This document shows, in pieces, positions 1 to 8,938 of a stretch of 32,495 bases of DNA (its first letter is position 1; the number at the start of each line of letters is the position of its first letter). This DNA comes from Pseudomonadota bacterium (GTDB taxonomy: Bacteria > Desulfobacterota > WTBG01 > JAPLJA01), in contig JAPLJA010000092.1 of the NCBI GenBank assembly GCA_026388815.1, positions 1-32,495 of the forward strand, given 5' to 3'. The notes beneath the pieces were generated by a model. It ran no database searches, was not told where the DNA came from, and saw only the letters and a program-made list of their open reading frames with translations. Position numbers and translations under genes: made by a program.

Positions 1-1
1 G

Positions 2-160
2 AGATTTACAGACAAAGAAATTGAAGAAAAGCTCAAGATTCAAGGGCTGTGGGCTGAGTGGATCATGGTCGAGGACGACGGGACGAAGTTCGGGCTGGAA
101 AAAGGGATACCTCCGGAGGCACTCCTCGGCGCCATCCTTCCTCCTAAAGCCACATTTTGA
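2..160 (+). CDS. 3' end of an unidentified gene (partial)
   Basis: An open frame enters from the left edge and stops with TGA after 52 codons. The visible peptide has a charged start followed by the segment GLWAEWIMVEDDGTKFGLEKG and ends in ATF. It is hydrophilic and shows no membrane segment or motif that I recognise. The ordinary amino-acid mix and uninterrupted frame suggest a real C-terminus, but too little is present to name a family. It points away from the minus-strand toxin-antitoxin pair that follows. Confidence 0.4.
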   Translation, partial: RFTDKEIEEKLKIQGLWAEWIMVEDDGTKFGLEKGIPPEALLGAILPPKATF

Positions 161-181
161 TTCAGTGAACGTTGGTCTCGT

Positions 182-361
182 ATGATTAGGGGATCTCCCT
201 TAGTTAGTCTTTCTGACATCTGGGGGAGTTCAGGATCTGATGTCTTTGCCGTAGGAAACGTTAAACGCTATGGGACAATTATCCACTATGATGGAAGACA
301 TTGGTCTCACATGTACAATGCGCTTCCACAACCATATAATTGGGGAAATAATTTGGAATAG
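182..361 (+). pseudogene. Fragment of a WGSSGSDVFAVG-type beta-repeat protein
   Basis: A 59-codon frame encodes a single repeat unit with the run SDIWGSSGSDVFAVG, followed by GTIIHYDGRHWS. Proteins with this motif are usually long, secreted, propeller-like chains with many tandem units and a signal peptide. Here only one unit survives. There is no signal peptide, no convincing ribosome-binding site before the ATG, and a stop soon after the motif. I therefore read it as a relic of a larger gene. It could instead be translated as a tiny orphan protein, which I think less likely. Confidence 0.5.
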
Positions 362-651
362 TTTAGAGACAAATATCTTTACTCGGGATTGTTGGTGAAT
401 AAATTTTATCCCACTTACCCATGCCCTAGCAATACAAGCATGAGCTTATACGTTTCTTTGGACTTACCAGGAGAGGGTAGGGTGAGAAAACGGAAGAGAA
501 TTGAGCAAGCAGTGAAACAAGAAGGGTTCAAGGGTTCGAGGGGTTAGGGGAATGCGGATTTTGGAATGCGGATTGCGGAATAAATGATTTCAGCGTGAAG
601 CGCGGCCTTCGGTCTTATGTAGGGGCAACCCCCTGTGGTTGCCCTTGTTTT
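362..651. other. Intergenic stretch with dispersed-repeat traces
   Basis: No convincing gene is present. A short plus-strand frame ending at 547 has a lysine/arginine-rich tail but no clear start. From about 550 the sequence becomes the GCGGATTGCGGAAT-type text seen again inside the hsdMS gene. Positions 604-625 match 18187-18208 exactly over 22 bases, so this gap contains at least one dispersed repeat. Confidence 0.5.
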
Positions 652-653
652 TT
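623..653 (+). terminator. Terminator-like hairpin with T tract
   Basis: The arms GGGCAACC (623-630) and GGTTGCCC (637-644) pair perfectly around a six-base loop. TTGTTTTTT follows at 645-653, the expected form of a Rho-independent terminator for plus-strand transcription. The T tract overlaps the stop codon of the convergent toxin gene. The hairpin may have come from a dispersed TGTAGGGGCAACCCC-type repeat that now serves as a terminator. Confidence 0.55.
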
Positions 654-1041
654 ACCAGATCGTTTTTATAGAAGCAGCATTCTGCAACGTTTTATCCTTT
701 GTAATGATCGGTAGGTTGAGATATTTCGCTGTTGCAGCGATTATTTTGTCATGAAGTTCAAAAACATCCTCCAGGTCAACCATTTTCTGAAGAATAAAGT
801 AATCAAGGCCAACGATTACAAAATTTTCACTTTCATAGATTCTCTTGAATAGTTTTTTGAAATCGAAAGAAACCCGCTTTTTCTCAAAGATGCTCAGAGC
901 TTCTGCTATAACAATTGAAGGGATAAAGATTATACTTTCCCCCTTCTCACATTTTCTAAAAATATCCGATACTCTTGAGCTTAACTTAGGGCTGTCTATA
1001 AACCACCACAGCAGGGCATGCGTGTCAGTTACAAAATTCAT
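652..1041 (-). CDS. VapC-like PIN-domain toxin ribonuclease
   Basis: This 129-residue protein has the length and layout of a VapC-type PIN-domain toxin, a Mg2+-dependent endoribonuclease that usually cuts tRNA or rRNA. The acidic residues expected for metal binding are visible: Asp6 in the opening VTDTHALLWW strand, Glu47 in IAEAL, Asp98 in LHDKIIAA and Asp116 in IITKD. The gene starts 6 bases after the stop of the small upstream gene on the same strand, the usual antitoxin-toxin order. The pair is probably cotranscribed and autoregulated. The family is clear; the RNA target cannot be read from sequence. Confidence 0.88.
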   Translation of the reverse strand: MNFVTDTHALLWWFIDSPKLSSRVSDIFRKCEKGESIIFIPSIVIAEALSIFEKKRVSFDFKKLFKRIYESENFVIVGLDYFILQKMVDLEDVFELHDKIIAATAKYLNLPIITKDKTLQNAASIKTIW

Positions 1042-1047
1042 AAAGGA

Positions 1048-1263
1048 TTATATTCCTATTTTGCTATAGAGAGACTTTTTCGCAGAGCAAATATCGGAAT
1101 CGGTGATTTGAACACCTTTGAGAATACCCTTAAGTTTGACAACCTTTTTCCCGGCAGGTGCAAGTTTTTTTAGCACAGATAGTTTTAAATCCACAATTTC
1201 CTTTTCGATCGTCCCTATTTTCTTTAAGATATCTATATTAGGTGTTTCTTCAATTGTTTTCAT
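1048..1263 (-). CDS. Putative antitoxin of the VapC-type toxin
   Basis: This gene of 71 codons lies directly upstream of the PIN toxin, which is where a cognate antitoxin is expected. The protein is small and lysine-rich, and its middle (LKKIGTIEKEIVDLKLSVLKKL) looks amphipathic. I see no clear AbrB, MazE or ribbon-helix-helix signature, so the role rests mainly on position and size. Two in-frame ATGs lie nine bases apart. AAGGAG abuts the first, at 1272, but sits a normal nine bases before the second, so I place the start at 1263. The C-terminal part, KKVVKLKGILKGVQITDSDI, resembles the toxin-binding tail of other PIN partners. Confidence 0.7.
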   Translation of the reverse strand: MKTIEETPNIDILKKIGTIEKEIVDLKLSVLKKLAPAGKKVVKLKGILKGVQITDSDICSAKKSLYSKIGI

Positions 1264-1340
1264 TACTACCATCTCCTTTTTGAAAAAGGTTCCCGGTTCA
1301 TCCCTTGACCCCTTTGACCCTTGCCCCTTCGACCCTGCCT

Positions 1341-1742
1341 TTATCCCTTCTTCGCCTCCTCCACGTACTTCATCCGGAGGTTGAAGAGGATGCTGTCGAG
1401 CAGCTCATCTTCGTCTTGTGAGAGATTTCCCTTGGTCTTTTCCTTGAGCATGCCCAGGAGATCAATGGTCTGCTTGGCCAGGGGAAGGTTTCTCTCCTTC
1501 TTGTTCGAGATGGGGTCAGTAATCTCACCGAAGTGCAGGAGTGCGGAGGTACTCAGGGAGAAGATGAACGATGCGAAGTTAATTTCCGGGAGTGGAACCT
1601 CCCAAACTTTTTCCTCTTGAGCCCCTTCCGTTGTTTCTCTTTTTGGCTCTTCCTGTTTTGCCTCCTGTTTGAGTTCACCCTCAGGAGTAAAGAGCCTCTT
1701 ATCCTTTACGGTAAAGGACTTATCTTCTTTTTCTTCTGCCAT
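1341..1742 (-). CDS. DUF1844 domain protein
   Basis: The protein has 133 residues. The N-terminal 45 are very rich in Glu, Lys and Gln and probably disordered. A compact helical part follows, with the characteristic run FASFIFSLSTSALLHFG and then a helix pair containing KQTIDLLGMLKEKTKGNL. This matches the DUF1844 family, small proteins of unknown function found in several Gram-negative-type phyla. It is the last gene of the dnaK-to-clp group, 74 bases beyond the Clp gene, with a palindrome in the gap. No catalytic residues are apparent. The family assignment is good; I propose no function. Confidence 0.8.
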   Translation of the reverse strand: MAEEKEDKSFTVKDKRLFTPEGELKQEAKQEEPKRETTEGAQEEKVWEVPLPEINFASFIFSLSTSALLHFGEITDPISNKKERNLPLAKQTIDLLGMLKEKTKGNLSQDEDELLDSILFNLRMKYVEEAKKG

Positions 1743-1765
1743 CTTTCATTTGTCCTCTATTTAAT

Positions 1766-1793
1766 GTAGGGGCGATTCATGAATCGTCCCTAC
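1766..1793. repeat. 28-bp palindromic intergenic repeat
   Basis: GTAGGGGCGATTCA is followed at once by TGAATCGTCCCTAC, giving 14-base arms with one mismatch (a G-T pair in RNA). It lies between the Clp gene and the DUF1844 gene. The TGTAGGGG opening recurs in the repeats near 620 and 18200. There is no T tract on either side, so a dispersed palindrome or mRNA stem is more likely than a classical terminator. Confidence 0.7.
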
Positions 1794-1816
1794 TGTTGCG
1801 AACCTTTTCAGAGACA

Positions 1817-4108
1817 TCAAGAAGGTAGTGCGGTATCTACAAGCTGTTCCTCATCCTTCCAGCTTATCCACAATTCGCCATCTTTCATGTCTACGGTGAA
1901 AATTGAACCTTCCTTCCAGTGGATGGTCAAGGGGATCTTTACCTTTTCATCGATGATCCTTTTCAGGAAGCGGGCCCCGTACTTTTCGCTGAATCCAACC
2001 TTCACTAAATATTCGAGCGCTTCGTCAGTCACTTCCACCTTCTTGCCGTGTTCCTGGAGTTGCTGGTAGATCTTTTCCAGGTACATGGCAGCAATCTGCT
2101 TCACCTCATCTTTCGTGAGAGGGTCAAAGACCACCACGTTGTCAATCCGGTTTAGGAATTCAGGAGAAAAGGTATCCTCCACTTCTCGCATGATCGCCTT
2201 CTTCGCTGAACCGACCCTGTCCGGATCACTCAAGAAGCCCAACGGGTTCGTGAACTTCTTGAACTTGTCTGACCCGAGGTTGGAGGTCATGATGATGACC
2301 GTATCACTGAAGTAGACCCTCTTGCCCCTGCCATCGGTAAGCCAGCCTTCGTCAAAGACCTGGAGAAAGAGGTTCAATACATACGAGTTCGCCTTCTCCA
2401 TCTCGTCCATGAGAAGGACGGTGTACGGGTTATCCCTGATCTGGTTGGTAAGGATTCCACCCCGCTCTGAGCCTACAATCCCGCGGGGCATGCCGATCAG
2501 TTTATCGATAGCAGCAGTTGAATCCCGGTATTCGGACATGTCAATCCTCACCATCTTCTTGTCATCTCCGAAGAGGAATTCAGCCAACGCCTTGGCCATC
2601 TCTGTCTTGCCGACGCCGGTGGGACCAAGGAAGAGAAGGACGCCATCCGGCTTGTCAAAATTTTCTTTCAGGGGCCCCTTATTCAGCCTGAGCGCACGGG
2701 TGAGGGCGGTAATCGCCTCTTTCTGTCCCACAATCCGGTGGGCAATCGCCTCCTCCATATTGTGGAGGCGATCCGTAGTATCACGGTACACCATGTCAAT
2801 CGGAACCCTTGCCTCCTGGGACACCACCTCCACGATATCCTTCGCCTTTACCTGGTCATCCGGACGATTGATCTCCACCTTGACGCAGGATGTATCCAGC
2901 CAGGAGATGGGCTTGTCCGGAAGCCTCAATGAATGCTGATAGCGCGGTGCCAGGGATAAGGCCTCTTCAATCCCTTCATCCGAGATCTTCACACCGTAGT
3001 TGTTCTCCAGCCTGGTTCTGACCCCATAGAGAATCTTCCGGGTATCCGCAAGTGATGACTCCCGTACATCAACTACCCGAAATCTCCGGGCCAGGGCCTC
3101 ATCCTCCTGGATGTACATCTTGTACTCTTCCCGTGTGGTGGCGCCGATGATCTGGACTTCACCCCGCGCCAGGGTGGATTTAAAGATGTTGGCGGCATCG
3201 CCGTGCACGCCGAGGGCTGAGCCAGCGCCGATAATGGTATGGGCCTCATCCACAAAGAGGATCAGGTTCTTTCTCTCCTTCAGTTCGTTGATGATCTTCT
3301 CCACCCGGTCTTCGAACATCCCGCGGAACACGGTACCGGCGACAATCGAGTTCATCTGGAGATTCACGATCTGGTGATTCCTGAGCCGGTAGGGAATGGT
3401 GTGGGGTTCGAACTCAAGCTTCATGGCAAGCCCCTCCACAATAGCGGTCTTTCCTACACCGGGCTCCCCGATGATCATCACGGAATTCGACCGCTCCCGG
3501 TGACAGAGGATCTCAATCATCTGGTTGATCTCGTTCTCTCTGCCGAAGATATGGGGAAGCTTACCCATGCGGGCAAGTTTGTTGAGATTTACCCCGAAGT
3601 ACTTGAGATGAGGAGGTAATTCAAACCTCTTTTTGAGCTCTTCTGTCTCCTTTTCCTTGCTCCGGGCCTTGATCAGGATCATGTGGGAGATCACCTCCGG
3701 TTCGATCCCCAGGCTCTTGAAGATCCTGATAGGTACTCCTTCCAGTTCCTGAAAAATTGCTACCAGGAGGTCAATCGGCTCGATCATCTTCCTTCCGGCA
3801 TGCTGTGCTTCCTCCCAGGCCTGTTTGAAGGCGTTCTTGGTAGAAGGTGGTATTTTAAGGCCGACTCCCAGGTACTGCTTGGATACCGTGAGATGTTCTT
3901 CCAGGAATCGGAGGATGAGATCAGGATCGAGCCTCAGCTCAGTGAGGATCTCCTGGAGAAAGCCCTTTTCGACCTGCATGAAGGCAAGGAAGATGTGTTC
4001 AGTCCCCAGATAGTAGTGCTGTCTCTTTTTTGATTCATCAATAGCCCGGCTCAATACCTCACTGGATTTTTCAGAGAGATATTCCCGGTAGTTGCTCAGG
4101 TCTATCAT
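1817..4108 (-). CDS. ClpA/ClpC-type AAA+ unfoldase, two ATPase modules
   Basis: This 763-residue Hsp100 protein has a double Clp-N repeat (about 1-145) and two AAA+ modules. Module 1 has Walker A GEPGVGKT at 214-221 and Walker B ending in DEAH at 287-290. Module 2 has Walker A GPTGVGKT at 495-502 and LLMDE at 565-569. No long ClpB-type coiled-coil middle domain is present. The tract NPLGF near 621-625 lies where ClpA and ClpC carry the ClpP-docking loop, so it may feed ClpP. Pore-loop positions are unusual: TVFRG in module 1, where KYRG is typical, and PRGIVG in module 2, where PPGYVG is typical. AAGGAG precedes the ATG, and the gene lies 20 bases after htpX. No clpP is in the window. Confidence 0.88.
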   Translation of the reverse strand: MIDLSNYREYLSEKSSEVLSRAIDESKKRQHYYLGTEHIFLAFMQVEKGFLQEILTELRLDPDLILRFLEEHLTVSKQYLGVGLKIPPSTKNAFKQAWEEAQHAGRKMIEPIDLLVAIFQELEGVPIRIFKSLGIEPEVISHMILIKARSKEKETEELKKRFELPPHLKYFGVNLNKLARMGKLPHIFGRENEINQMIEILCHRERSNSVMIIGEPGVGKTAIVEGLAMKLEFEPHTIPYRLRNHQIVNLQMNSIVAGTVFRGMFEDRVEKIINELKERKNLILFVDEAHTIIGAGSALGVHGDAANIFKSTLARGEVQIIGATTREEYKMYIQEDEALARRFRVVDVRESSLADTRKILYGVRTRLENNYGVKISDEGIEEALSLAPRYQHSLRLPDKPISWLDTSCVKVEINRPDDQVKAKDIVEVVSQEARVPIDMVYRDTTDRLHNMEEAIAHRIVGQKEAITALTRALRLNKGPLKENFDKPDGVLLFLGPTGVGKTEMAKALAEFLFGDDKKMVRIDMSEYRDSTAAIDKLIGMPRGIVGSERGGILTNQIRDNPYTVLLMDEMEKANSYVLNLFLQVFDEGWLTDGRGKRVYFSDTVIIMTSNLGSDKFKKFTNPLGFLSDPDRVGSAKKAIMREVEDTFSPEFLNRIDNVVVFDPLTKDEVKQIAAMYLEKIYQQLQEHGKKVEVTDEALEYLVKVGFSEKYGARFLKRIIDEKVKIPLTIHWKEGSIFTVDMKDGELWISWKDEEQLVDTALPS

Positions 4109-4128
4109 TCTTGCTCCTTATTCCTCTA

Positions 4129-4977
4129 TCACCGCATCCCCCTGAGCCGCTTTATCCTCTCTTCAATAGGAGGGTGGGTGCTGAAGAGGTTTATAAATGA
4201 TCTGCCAGCCAGTGGATTCACAATAAACAGGTGGGCAGTGGCTGGATTGGAATTCAGAGGGATCCTCTGTGAAGCAGACTCGAGTTTCTCGAGGGCATTT
4301 GCCAGCCCCATCGGTGTTCCTGCCAGGGAAGCACCGGTTGCGTCAGCGAGGTACTCCCTGGATCTCGAGATAGCAAGCTGGATGAGCATTGCTGCAATCG
4401 GTGCGATGATTGCCAGCACAATCATTCCTGCGAGTCCGCCTCCCTGGTCGTCGTCGTCGCTTCGGGAGAATCCGCCGAACATTGCAGCCCAGCGGACCAT
4501 ACTCCCGAGCATCATGATCGCTCCGGCCATCGTGGCAGCAATTGAGCTGATCAGGATATCGCGATTCTTGACATGGCCCAGCTCATGGGCGATGACCCCT
4601 TCCAGTTCATCTCTGCTCAGGATCCTCATGATGCCGGTTGTCGCTGCTACTACCGCATGCTCAGGATTCCTTCCGGTTGCAAAGGCATTGGGAGAATCAG
4701 AGGGGATGATGAATATCCGCGGCTGGGGTATGCCGGCAGACTGGGACAGCCTGCTGACGATGGAATACAGCCAGGAGAAGTCCTGAGGCGAAGCCTCCTC
4801 TGCCCGGTAAAGCCTGAGCACAATCTTATCGGAGAACCAGTAGCTACCGAAGTTTATGAGTACGGCAAAGAAAAAGGCAAAGTACATGCCCTGCCTGCCT
4901 CCTACTGCATTCCCGATAAATATGATGAGAGCAGTAAGACTCCCTAAAAGCAAAACCGTTTTAATCTGATTTGACAT
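4129..4977 (-). CDS. htpX: Membrane zinc metalloprotease HtpX
   Basis: HtpX (M48B family) is an inner-membrane protease that degrades damaged membrane proteins. The 282-residue product has two N-terminal membrane segments (about 6-24 and 31-48), the zinc site HELGH at 131-135, two further hydrophobic stretches in the middle, and the third-ligand region [10 protein letters not shown]. All catalytic residues are intact. An ATG 18 bases upstream is also in frame, but GAGGAG sits seven bases before the ATG at 4977, and the length then fits the family. It neighbours Clp and DnaK/DnaJ genes and joins a protein-quality-control cluster. A palindromic element separates it from dnaJ. Confidence 0.93.
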   Translation of the reverse strand: MSNQIKTVLLLGSLTALIIFIGNAVGGRQGMYFAFFFAVLINFGSYWFSDKIVLRLYRAEEASPQDFSWLYSIVSRLSQSAGIPQPRIFIIPSDSPNAFATGRNPEHAVVAATTGIMRILSRDELEGVIAHELGHVKNRDILISSIAATMAGAIMMLGSMVRWAAMFGGFSRSDDDDQGGGLAGMIVLAIIAPIAAMLIQLAISRSREYLADATGASLAGTPMGLANALEKLESASQRIPLNSNPATAHLFIVNPLAGRSFINLFSTHPPIEERIKRLRGMR

Positions 4978-5019
4978 ACATTTTCTCCTCAACATTCATT
5001 TCGGAATTTTTAACACTCA

Positions 5020-5188
5020 ACAATAGGGTTCTGAGTGCGAATGGAGATTTTTTCGGTAACAATTCTTATCGAAGTGTAACGACCGCAAATTCGGCTGTCT
5101 GAGCTCGAAGAGCGAGTTTCGGATTTGCAGTGAAGCGAGATTTAGAATTGTCGAAAAAATATCTTTGAGCAACGAAGAACCCTATTGT
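5020..5188. mobile_element. 169-bp MITE-like palindromic element
   Basis: Perfect 13-base terminal inverted repeats, ACAATAGGGTTCT at 5020-5032 and its complement at 5176-5188, bound a region that folds back on itself almost end to end. Matching inner blocks include ATTTTTTCG, ACAATTCT and GCAAATTCG/GCAAATCCG, around a central GAGCTC palindrome. It has no coding capacity, so any movement would need a transposase in trans. It starts 10 bases after the dnaJ stop and ends before the htpX ribosome-binding site. It could stall transcription or stabilise the mRNA here. I see no clear target-site duplication. Confidence 0.7.
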
Positions 5189-5198
5189 AACCATTTTC

Positions 5199-6290
5199 TT
5201 AATTCCAGGCACTCCTCGGGTTGTACGGGTTAAGCCCTTCAAATTCCTTCAGGAGATGCCTGGACTTTTCATCTAAATTTTTCGGTACCGTGATCTTCAC
5301 CGTAACGATCTGGTCACCCTTAATCCCTTCCTTGTGGGCAATACCCTTCCCTTTCAGCCGCAGCTTCTGGTTACTCTGGGTTCCTGGAGGTACGGTTACC
5401 ACCGTAGGGCCGTCAATAGTAGGCACGGTCACTTTTGCCCCCAGGGCTGCCTCACTTATCGTGAGAGGCATCTCCAGATAAATATCATCACCCTTCCTTT
5501 CGAACCAGGGATGGGGCCGCACCGTCGTGATGATGTACAGATCTCCGCTCGGGGCTCCCTGGAAGCCGGCCCCGCCTTTCCCCTTAATTCGTACCCGCGA
5601 GCCATTATCTACACCAGGCGGTATCCTCACCTTGAGCTTTTCAGGGGCATGGACCTTCCCGATTCCCTGACACCTGCTGCAGGGATTCATGTTGATCTGT
5701 CCTGTGCCCCTGCAGCGTGGACAGGCCTGCGGGAGGTTGAGGAACCCTCCGGTCTTCTGCCCGGTGCCTCCGCATTCATGACAGACCTGCTTGCTGCTTC
5801 CGGGCTTTGTCCCGCTTCCCCCGCATTCCGGGCAATGAGCCTCCCGGTTGTAGGTTATCTCCGTGGTAAGCCCTCTGGCAGCTTCTTCGAATCCTATCTC
5901 CATGGTGTACTGGAGGTCTTCTCCCCGCAGGGGGCCGGTGCGGGCCCGTCCCCTTTTGGTGAAGAGATCTCCCAGGATATCCTCAAGGCCGCCGTAACCG
6001 CTGAAATCGAAGCCGCCATAGGGTTGTCCCTGCTGGGAATACATCCGGGAGAAGTCAAAGTCACCGACGAAGGCCTGATGACCAAGCTGGTCATACTTCT
6101 TTCTTTTCTCAGGATCGCTCAATACCACGTAGGCTTCAGAGATCTCCTTAAATCTTTCTTCTGCCTGTTTGTTGCCGGGATTTACATCGGGGTGGTACTT
6201 CTTGGCTAACTTACGGTATGCCTTTTTAATCTCATCAATGCTGGCTCCCCGTTTTACCCCCAGAACTTCGTAGTAGTCTTTTTTTGCCAC
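5199..6290 (-). CDS. dnaJ: Chaperone protein DnaJ (Hsp40)
   Basis: DnaJ delivers unfolded clients to DnaK and stimulates its ATPase. The 363-residue protein is a full type I DnaJ. It has a J domain with HPD at 33-35, a Gly/Phe-rich linker (about 75-110), four CxxCxGxG zinc-binding repeats starting at Cys153, Cys170, Cys190 and Cys204, then the substrate-binding C-terminal domains. The start is GTG with GAAGGG upstream. It lies in the same operon direction as dnaK, separated from it by a phospholipid-synthesis-type gene, which is unusual. No grpE or hrcA is in view. Confidence 0.97.
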   Translation of the reverse strand: MAKKDYYEVLGVKRGASIDEIKKAYRKLAKKYHPDVNPGNKQAEERFKEISEAYVVLSDPEKRKKYDQLGHQAFVGDFDFSRMYSQQGQPYGGFDFSGYGGLEDILGDLFTKRGRARTGPLRGEDLQYTMEIGFEEAARGLTTEITYNREAHCPECGGSGTKPGSSKQVCHECGGTGQKTGGFLNLPQACPRCRGTGQINMNPCSRCQGIGKVHAPEKLKVRIPPGVDNGSRVRIKGKGGAGFQGAPSGDLYIITTVRPHPWFERKGDDIYLEMPLTISEAALGAKVTVPTIDGPTVVTVPPGTQSNQKLRLKGKGIAHKEGIKGDQIVTVKITVPKNLDEKSRHLLKEFEGLNPYNPRSAWN

Positions 6291-6346
6291 CGTTACCCTT
6301 CAGTGAATTATTTTCTTTTTCATTATATCAATCCGGTCAGTAATTA

Positions 6347-6940
6347 TCAACGGTCAACCTCACCCTGTCTTGACTCTTTCCAGGTGTGGTAAATCCGCTG
6401 GATGGCTGTCAGGTGGGTAAGGATCGCCAGCAGCCAGAGGACTGCAGTCATGAGGTTAAAGAGTGCTCCCGCAGCGAGAAGGATGATTCTCTCCGGCCTC
6501 TCCATCAGTCCCACATTGCACCGGGGGATGAAATTCTCAGCCCGTGCACGGGTATAGGGAACAAGGATGGTCCCCAGTGAGACCGCGAGCGTTAGGGCCA
6601 CGAGGAGAGTATTCCCCTCCATGGAATAACGGAGGGTGAGACCGATCAGGAGGAACATGTCCGAATATCGGTCAATCACGGAGTCAAGGAACCCGCCGAA
6701 CTGGCTTACCTTCCCCAGGGTCCTTGCGGCTGCACCATCCAGGATGTCGAAGATGCCGGCGATGAGGATGAGCACGCCTCCCCACCGCAGGTCTCCTATG
6801 ACAAAGATGACAGCCGCTCCTGCATTCAACAGCAGACCGAGGGAGGTAAAGGTGAACGGGCTGACTTTCCCCCTGAAGATGAAATGAATAAGGTAACGGG
6901 CTGGTGTATCTAACCTGCGGCCAATCTTTGAGCCCAGCAT
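6347..6940 (-). CDS. CDP-alcohol phosphatidyltransferase family protein
   Basis: These membrane enzymes transfer a phosphatidyl or similar group from a CDP-activated donor to an alcohol such as glycerol phosphate or inositol phosphate. The full signature is present: Asp65, Asp68, Gly69, Arg73, Gly82, Asp86 and Asp90, within DILDGAAARTLG followed by FGGFLDSVID. The 197-residue protein has about five or six hydrophobic segments, as in PgsA-type enzymes. The substrate cannot be decided, so I give no gene symbol. The gene begins 15 bases after dnaK and ends 56 bases before dnaJ, so it is probably cotranscribed with the chaperones. Its GGGGAG ribosome-binding sequence abuts the ATG, which is closer than usual. 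Confidence 0.9.
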   Translation of the reverse strand: MLGSKIGRRLDTPARYLIHFIFRGKVSPFTFTSLGLLLNAGAAVIFVIGDLRWGGVLILIAGIFDILDGAAARTLGKVSQFGGFLDSVIDRYSDMFLLIGLTLRYSMEGNTLLVALTLAVSLGTILVPYTRARAENFIPRCNVGLMERPERIILLAAGALFNLMTAVLWLLAILTHLTAIQRIYHTWKESRQGEVDR

Positions 6941-6955
6941 CTCCCCGCGAATGAC

Positions 6956-8854
6956 TTACTTATTGGTATCTTCAAACTCAGCATCCACCACATCGTCTTC
7001 TTTGGGCTTTCCCTGAGGACCGGGTTCGCCTTCGGAAGAGGGCGGGCGCTGCTGCTGGGCCTGCTGATACATGATCTCGGCCAGATGGTGCGAGGCACGG
7101 GTAAGCAGCTCCATCTTTTCTTTCATCCGGGATACGTCGCCGCTCTCCATCGCTGATTTCAGCTCTTTGATGGCATCTTCTGCAGCGCGGGCATCAGCTT
7201 CAGAGAGTTTACTCCGGTTCTCGCTCAAGGTCTTTTCTGTAGTATAGACCAGGCTGTCAGCCTGATTTCGTACTTCTATTTCTTCCCTCTTTTTCTTGTC
7301 TTCTTCCGCATGCGATGCAGCATCCTTCACCATCTTGCTAATGTCATCTTTACTGAGCCCGCTGCTTGCAGTGATGGTGATCCTCTGCTCTTTGCCCGTC
7401 GCCATATCCTTGGCCGAGACATTCACGATCCCGTTGGCGTCGATATCGAAGGTCACCTCGACCTGAGGCACCCCGCGCGGTGCAGGTGGAATGCCCACCA
7501 GGTGGAACTTGCCCAGCGTCCGGTTGTCCCGCGCCATCTCCCGCTCACCCTGGAGGACATGGATCTCTACGCTGGTTTGACTATCAGCAGCGGTGGTAAA
7601 AATCTCGCTCTTGCGCGTGGGAATAGTCGTATTCCGCTCGATCAGTCTCGTCGTCACGCCGCCGAGGGTCTCAATGCCGAGAGAGAGCGGTGTCACGTCC
7701 AGCAGCAGGACATCTGTTACTTCACCGGCTAAGACGCCGGCCTGAACCGCCGCCCCGAGTGCCACGACCTCATCAGGGTTCACCCCTTTATGAGGTTCTT
7801 TCTTCACCAGATTTTTGACCAGTTCCTGAACCCTGGGGATCCGGGTAGAACCTCCCACCAGGACTGCTTCGTCAATACTTTCCGGTTTTATCTTGGCATC
7901 ATCGAATGCCTGGAGGCAGGGCTTCAGGCTCCTTTCCATGATGTCATTCGTCATCTGTTCAAACCGGGATCTCGTGAGCTTGATGTTCATGTGCTTGGGC
8001 CCGGAGGCATCCGCTGTGACAAAGGGGAGATTGATCTCCGTCTCGAGGGTTGAGGATAGTTCAATCTTCGCCTTCTCTGCTGCTTCCTTCAGTCTCTGCA
8101 GGGCCATCCGGTCCTTGCCCAGGTCAATCCCCTGGTCCTTTTTGAATTCAGCAATCAGCCAGTCGATAATCCGCTGGTCGATATTGTCACCTCCCAGATG
8201 GGTATCACCATTGGTTGCCTTAACCTCCACCACATTATCTCCAACTTCGAGGATTGAGATATCAAAGGTACCCCCGCCAAAGTCGTAGACCGCAATCTTT
8301 TCGTCCTTCTTCTTGTCCAGACCATAGGCCAGGGCAGAGGCAGTCGGTTCATTGATGATCCTTAAGACATTCAGACCGGCAATGATACCCGCCTCCTTCG
8401 TGGCCTGCCTCTGGCTGTCATTGAAGTAAGCAGGAACGGTAACAACCGCATCCTTTACTTCTTCACCCAGGTACGCCTCAGCGGCCTTCTTCAGCTTGCG
8501 GAGGATCATGGCGGAGATCTCCGGCGGAGCATAGACCTTTCCCCTCACCTCAACCCGGGCATCACCATTGGATTCCCGCACAACCTTGTAGGGGACCATC
8601 TTCATCTCTTCGGTCACCTCATCATACTTTCTGCCCATGAAACGTTTGATAGAAAAGACAGTATTTTCAGGATTGGTAACAGCCTGTCGTTTTGCCACCT
8701 GCCCTACAAGAATTTCACCATCCTTGGTAAATGCGACTACAGAGGGGGTAAGCCTGCTCCCTTCCTCGTTGATGATCACCTTAGGTTCACCACCTTCCAT
8801 TACAGCCACAACTGAGTTGGTAGTGCCTAAATCGATACCAATCACTTTTCCCAT
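6956..8854 (-). CDS. dnaK: Chaperone protein DnaK (Hsp70)
   Basis: DnaK is the ATP-driven Hsp70 that binds exposed hydrophobic peptides and works with DnaJ and GrpE. The 632-residue protein has the usual parts. The ATPase domain opens [18 protein letters not shown] and includes [12 protein letters not shown]; the linker has the [13 protein letters not shown] run. The substrate-binding domain and helical lid follow, then a Gln/Pro-rich tail ending in acidic residues ([10 protein letters not shown]). The start is well supported by AAGGAGGT at 8861-8868. A near-consensus promoter lies at 8894-8922. I looked for a CIRCE operator and found none. Confidence 0.98.
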   Translation of the reverse strand: MGKVIGIDLGTTNSVVAVMEGGEPKVIINEEGSRLTPSVVAFTKDGEILVGQVAKRQAVTNPENTVFSIKRFMGRKYDEVTEEMKMVPYKVVRESNGDARVEVRGKVYAPPEISAMILRKLKKAAEAYLGEEVKDAVVTVPAYFNDSQRQATKEAGIIAGLNVLRIINEPTASALAYGLDKKKDEKIAVYDFGGGTFDISILEVGDNVVEVKATNGDTHLGGDNIDQRIIDWLIAEFKKDQGIDLGKDRMALQRLKEAAEKAKIELSSTLETEINLPFVTADASGPKHMNIKLTRSRFEQMTNDIMERSLKPCLQAFDDAKIKPESIDEAVLVGGSTRIPRVQELVKNLVKKEPHKGVNPDEVVALGAAVQAGVLAGEVTDVLLLDVTPLSLGIETLGGVTTRLIERNTTIPTRKSEIFTTAADSQTSVEIHVLQGEREMARDNRTLGKFHLVGIPPAPRGVPQVEVTFDIDANGIVNVSAKDMATGKEQRITITASSGLSKDDISKMVKDAASHAEEDKKKREEIEVRNQADSLVYTTEKTLSENRSKLSEADARAAEDAIKELKSAMESGDVSRMKEKMELLTRASHHLAEIMYQQAQQQRPPSSEGEPGPQGKPKEDDVVDAEFEDTNK

Positions 8855-8893
8855 AGTTCAACCTCCTTCGTAAATCAATGATTAGGTAGTATG

Positions 8894-8922
8894 ATTATAT
8901 CCATTCTGCTCAGATTGTTCAA
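8894..8922 (-). promoter_or_regulatory. Sigma70-like promoter of dnaK
   Basis: Read on the minus strand, TTGAAC (8917-8922) is followed by a 17-base spacer and a perfect TATAAT (8894-8899). Transcription would start near 8887 and give a leader of about 33 bases carrying the AAGGAGGT ribosome-binding site. The match is to a housekeeping promoter rather than a sigma32-type heat-shock promoter, and no CIRCE repeat is nearby. It is inferred from pattern only. Confidence 0.7.
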
Positions 8923-8938
8923 TACCTTTAATCCTGGA

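Noticed and set aside
2322-2939. 205-codon plus-strand frame opposite the Clp gene
   Set aside because: The minus-strand gene has full Walker motifs; the opposite frame is an antisense artefact.
5334-6209. Long plus-strand open frame opposite dnaJ
   Set aside because: It is a shadow of dnaJ, whose zinc motifs and J domain are intact; it has no ribosome-binding site or family motif.
8855-8938. CIRCE or sigma32-type control of dnaK
   Set aside because: I searched for TTAGCACTC-N9-GAGTGCTAA and a CCCCAT-like -10 and found neither; a TATAAT promoter fits instead.
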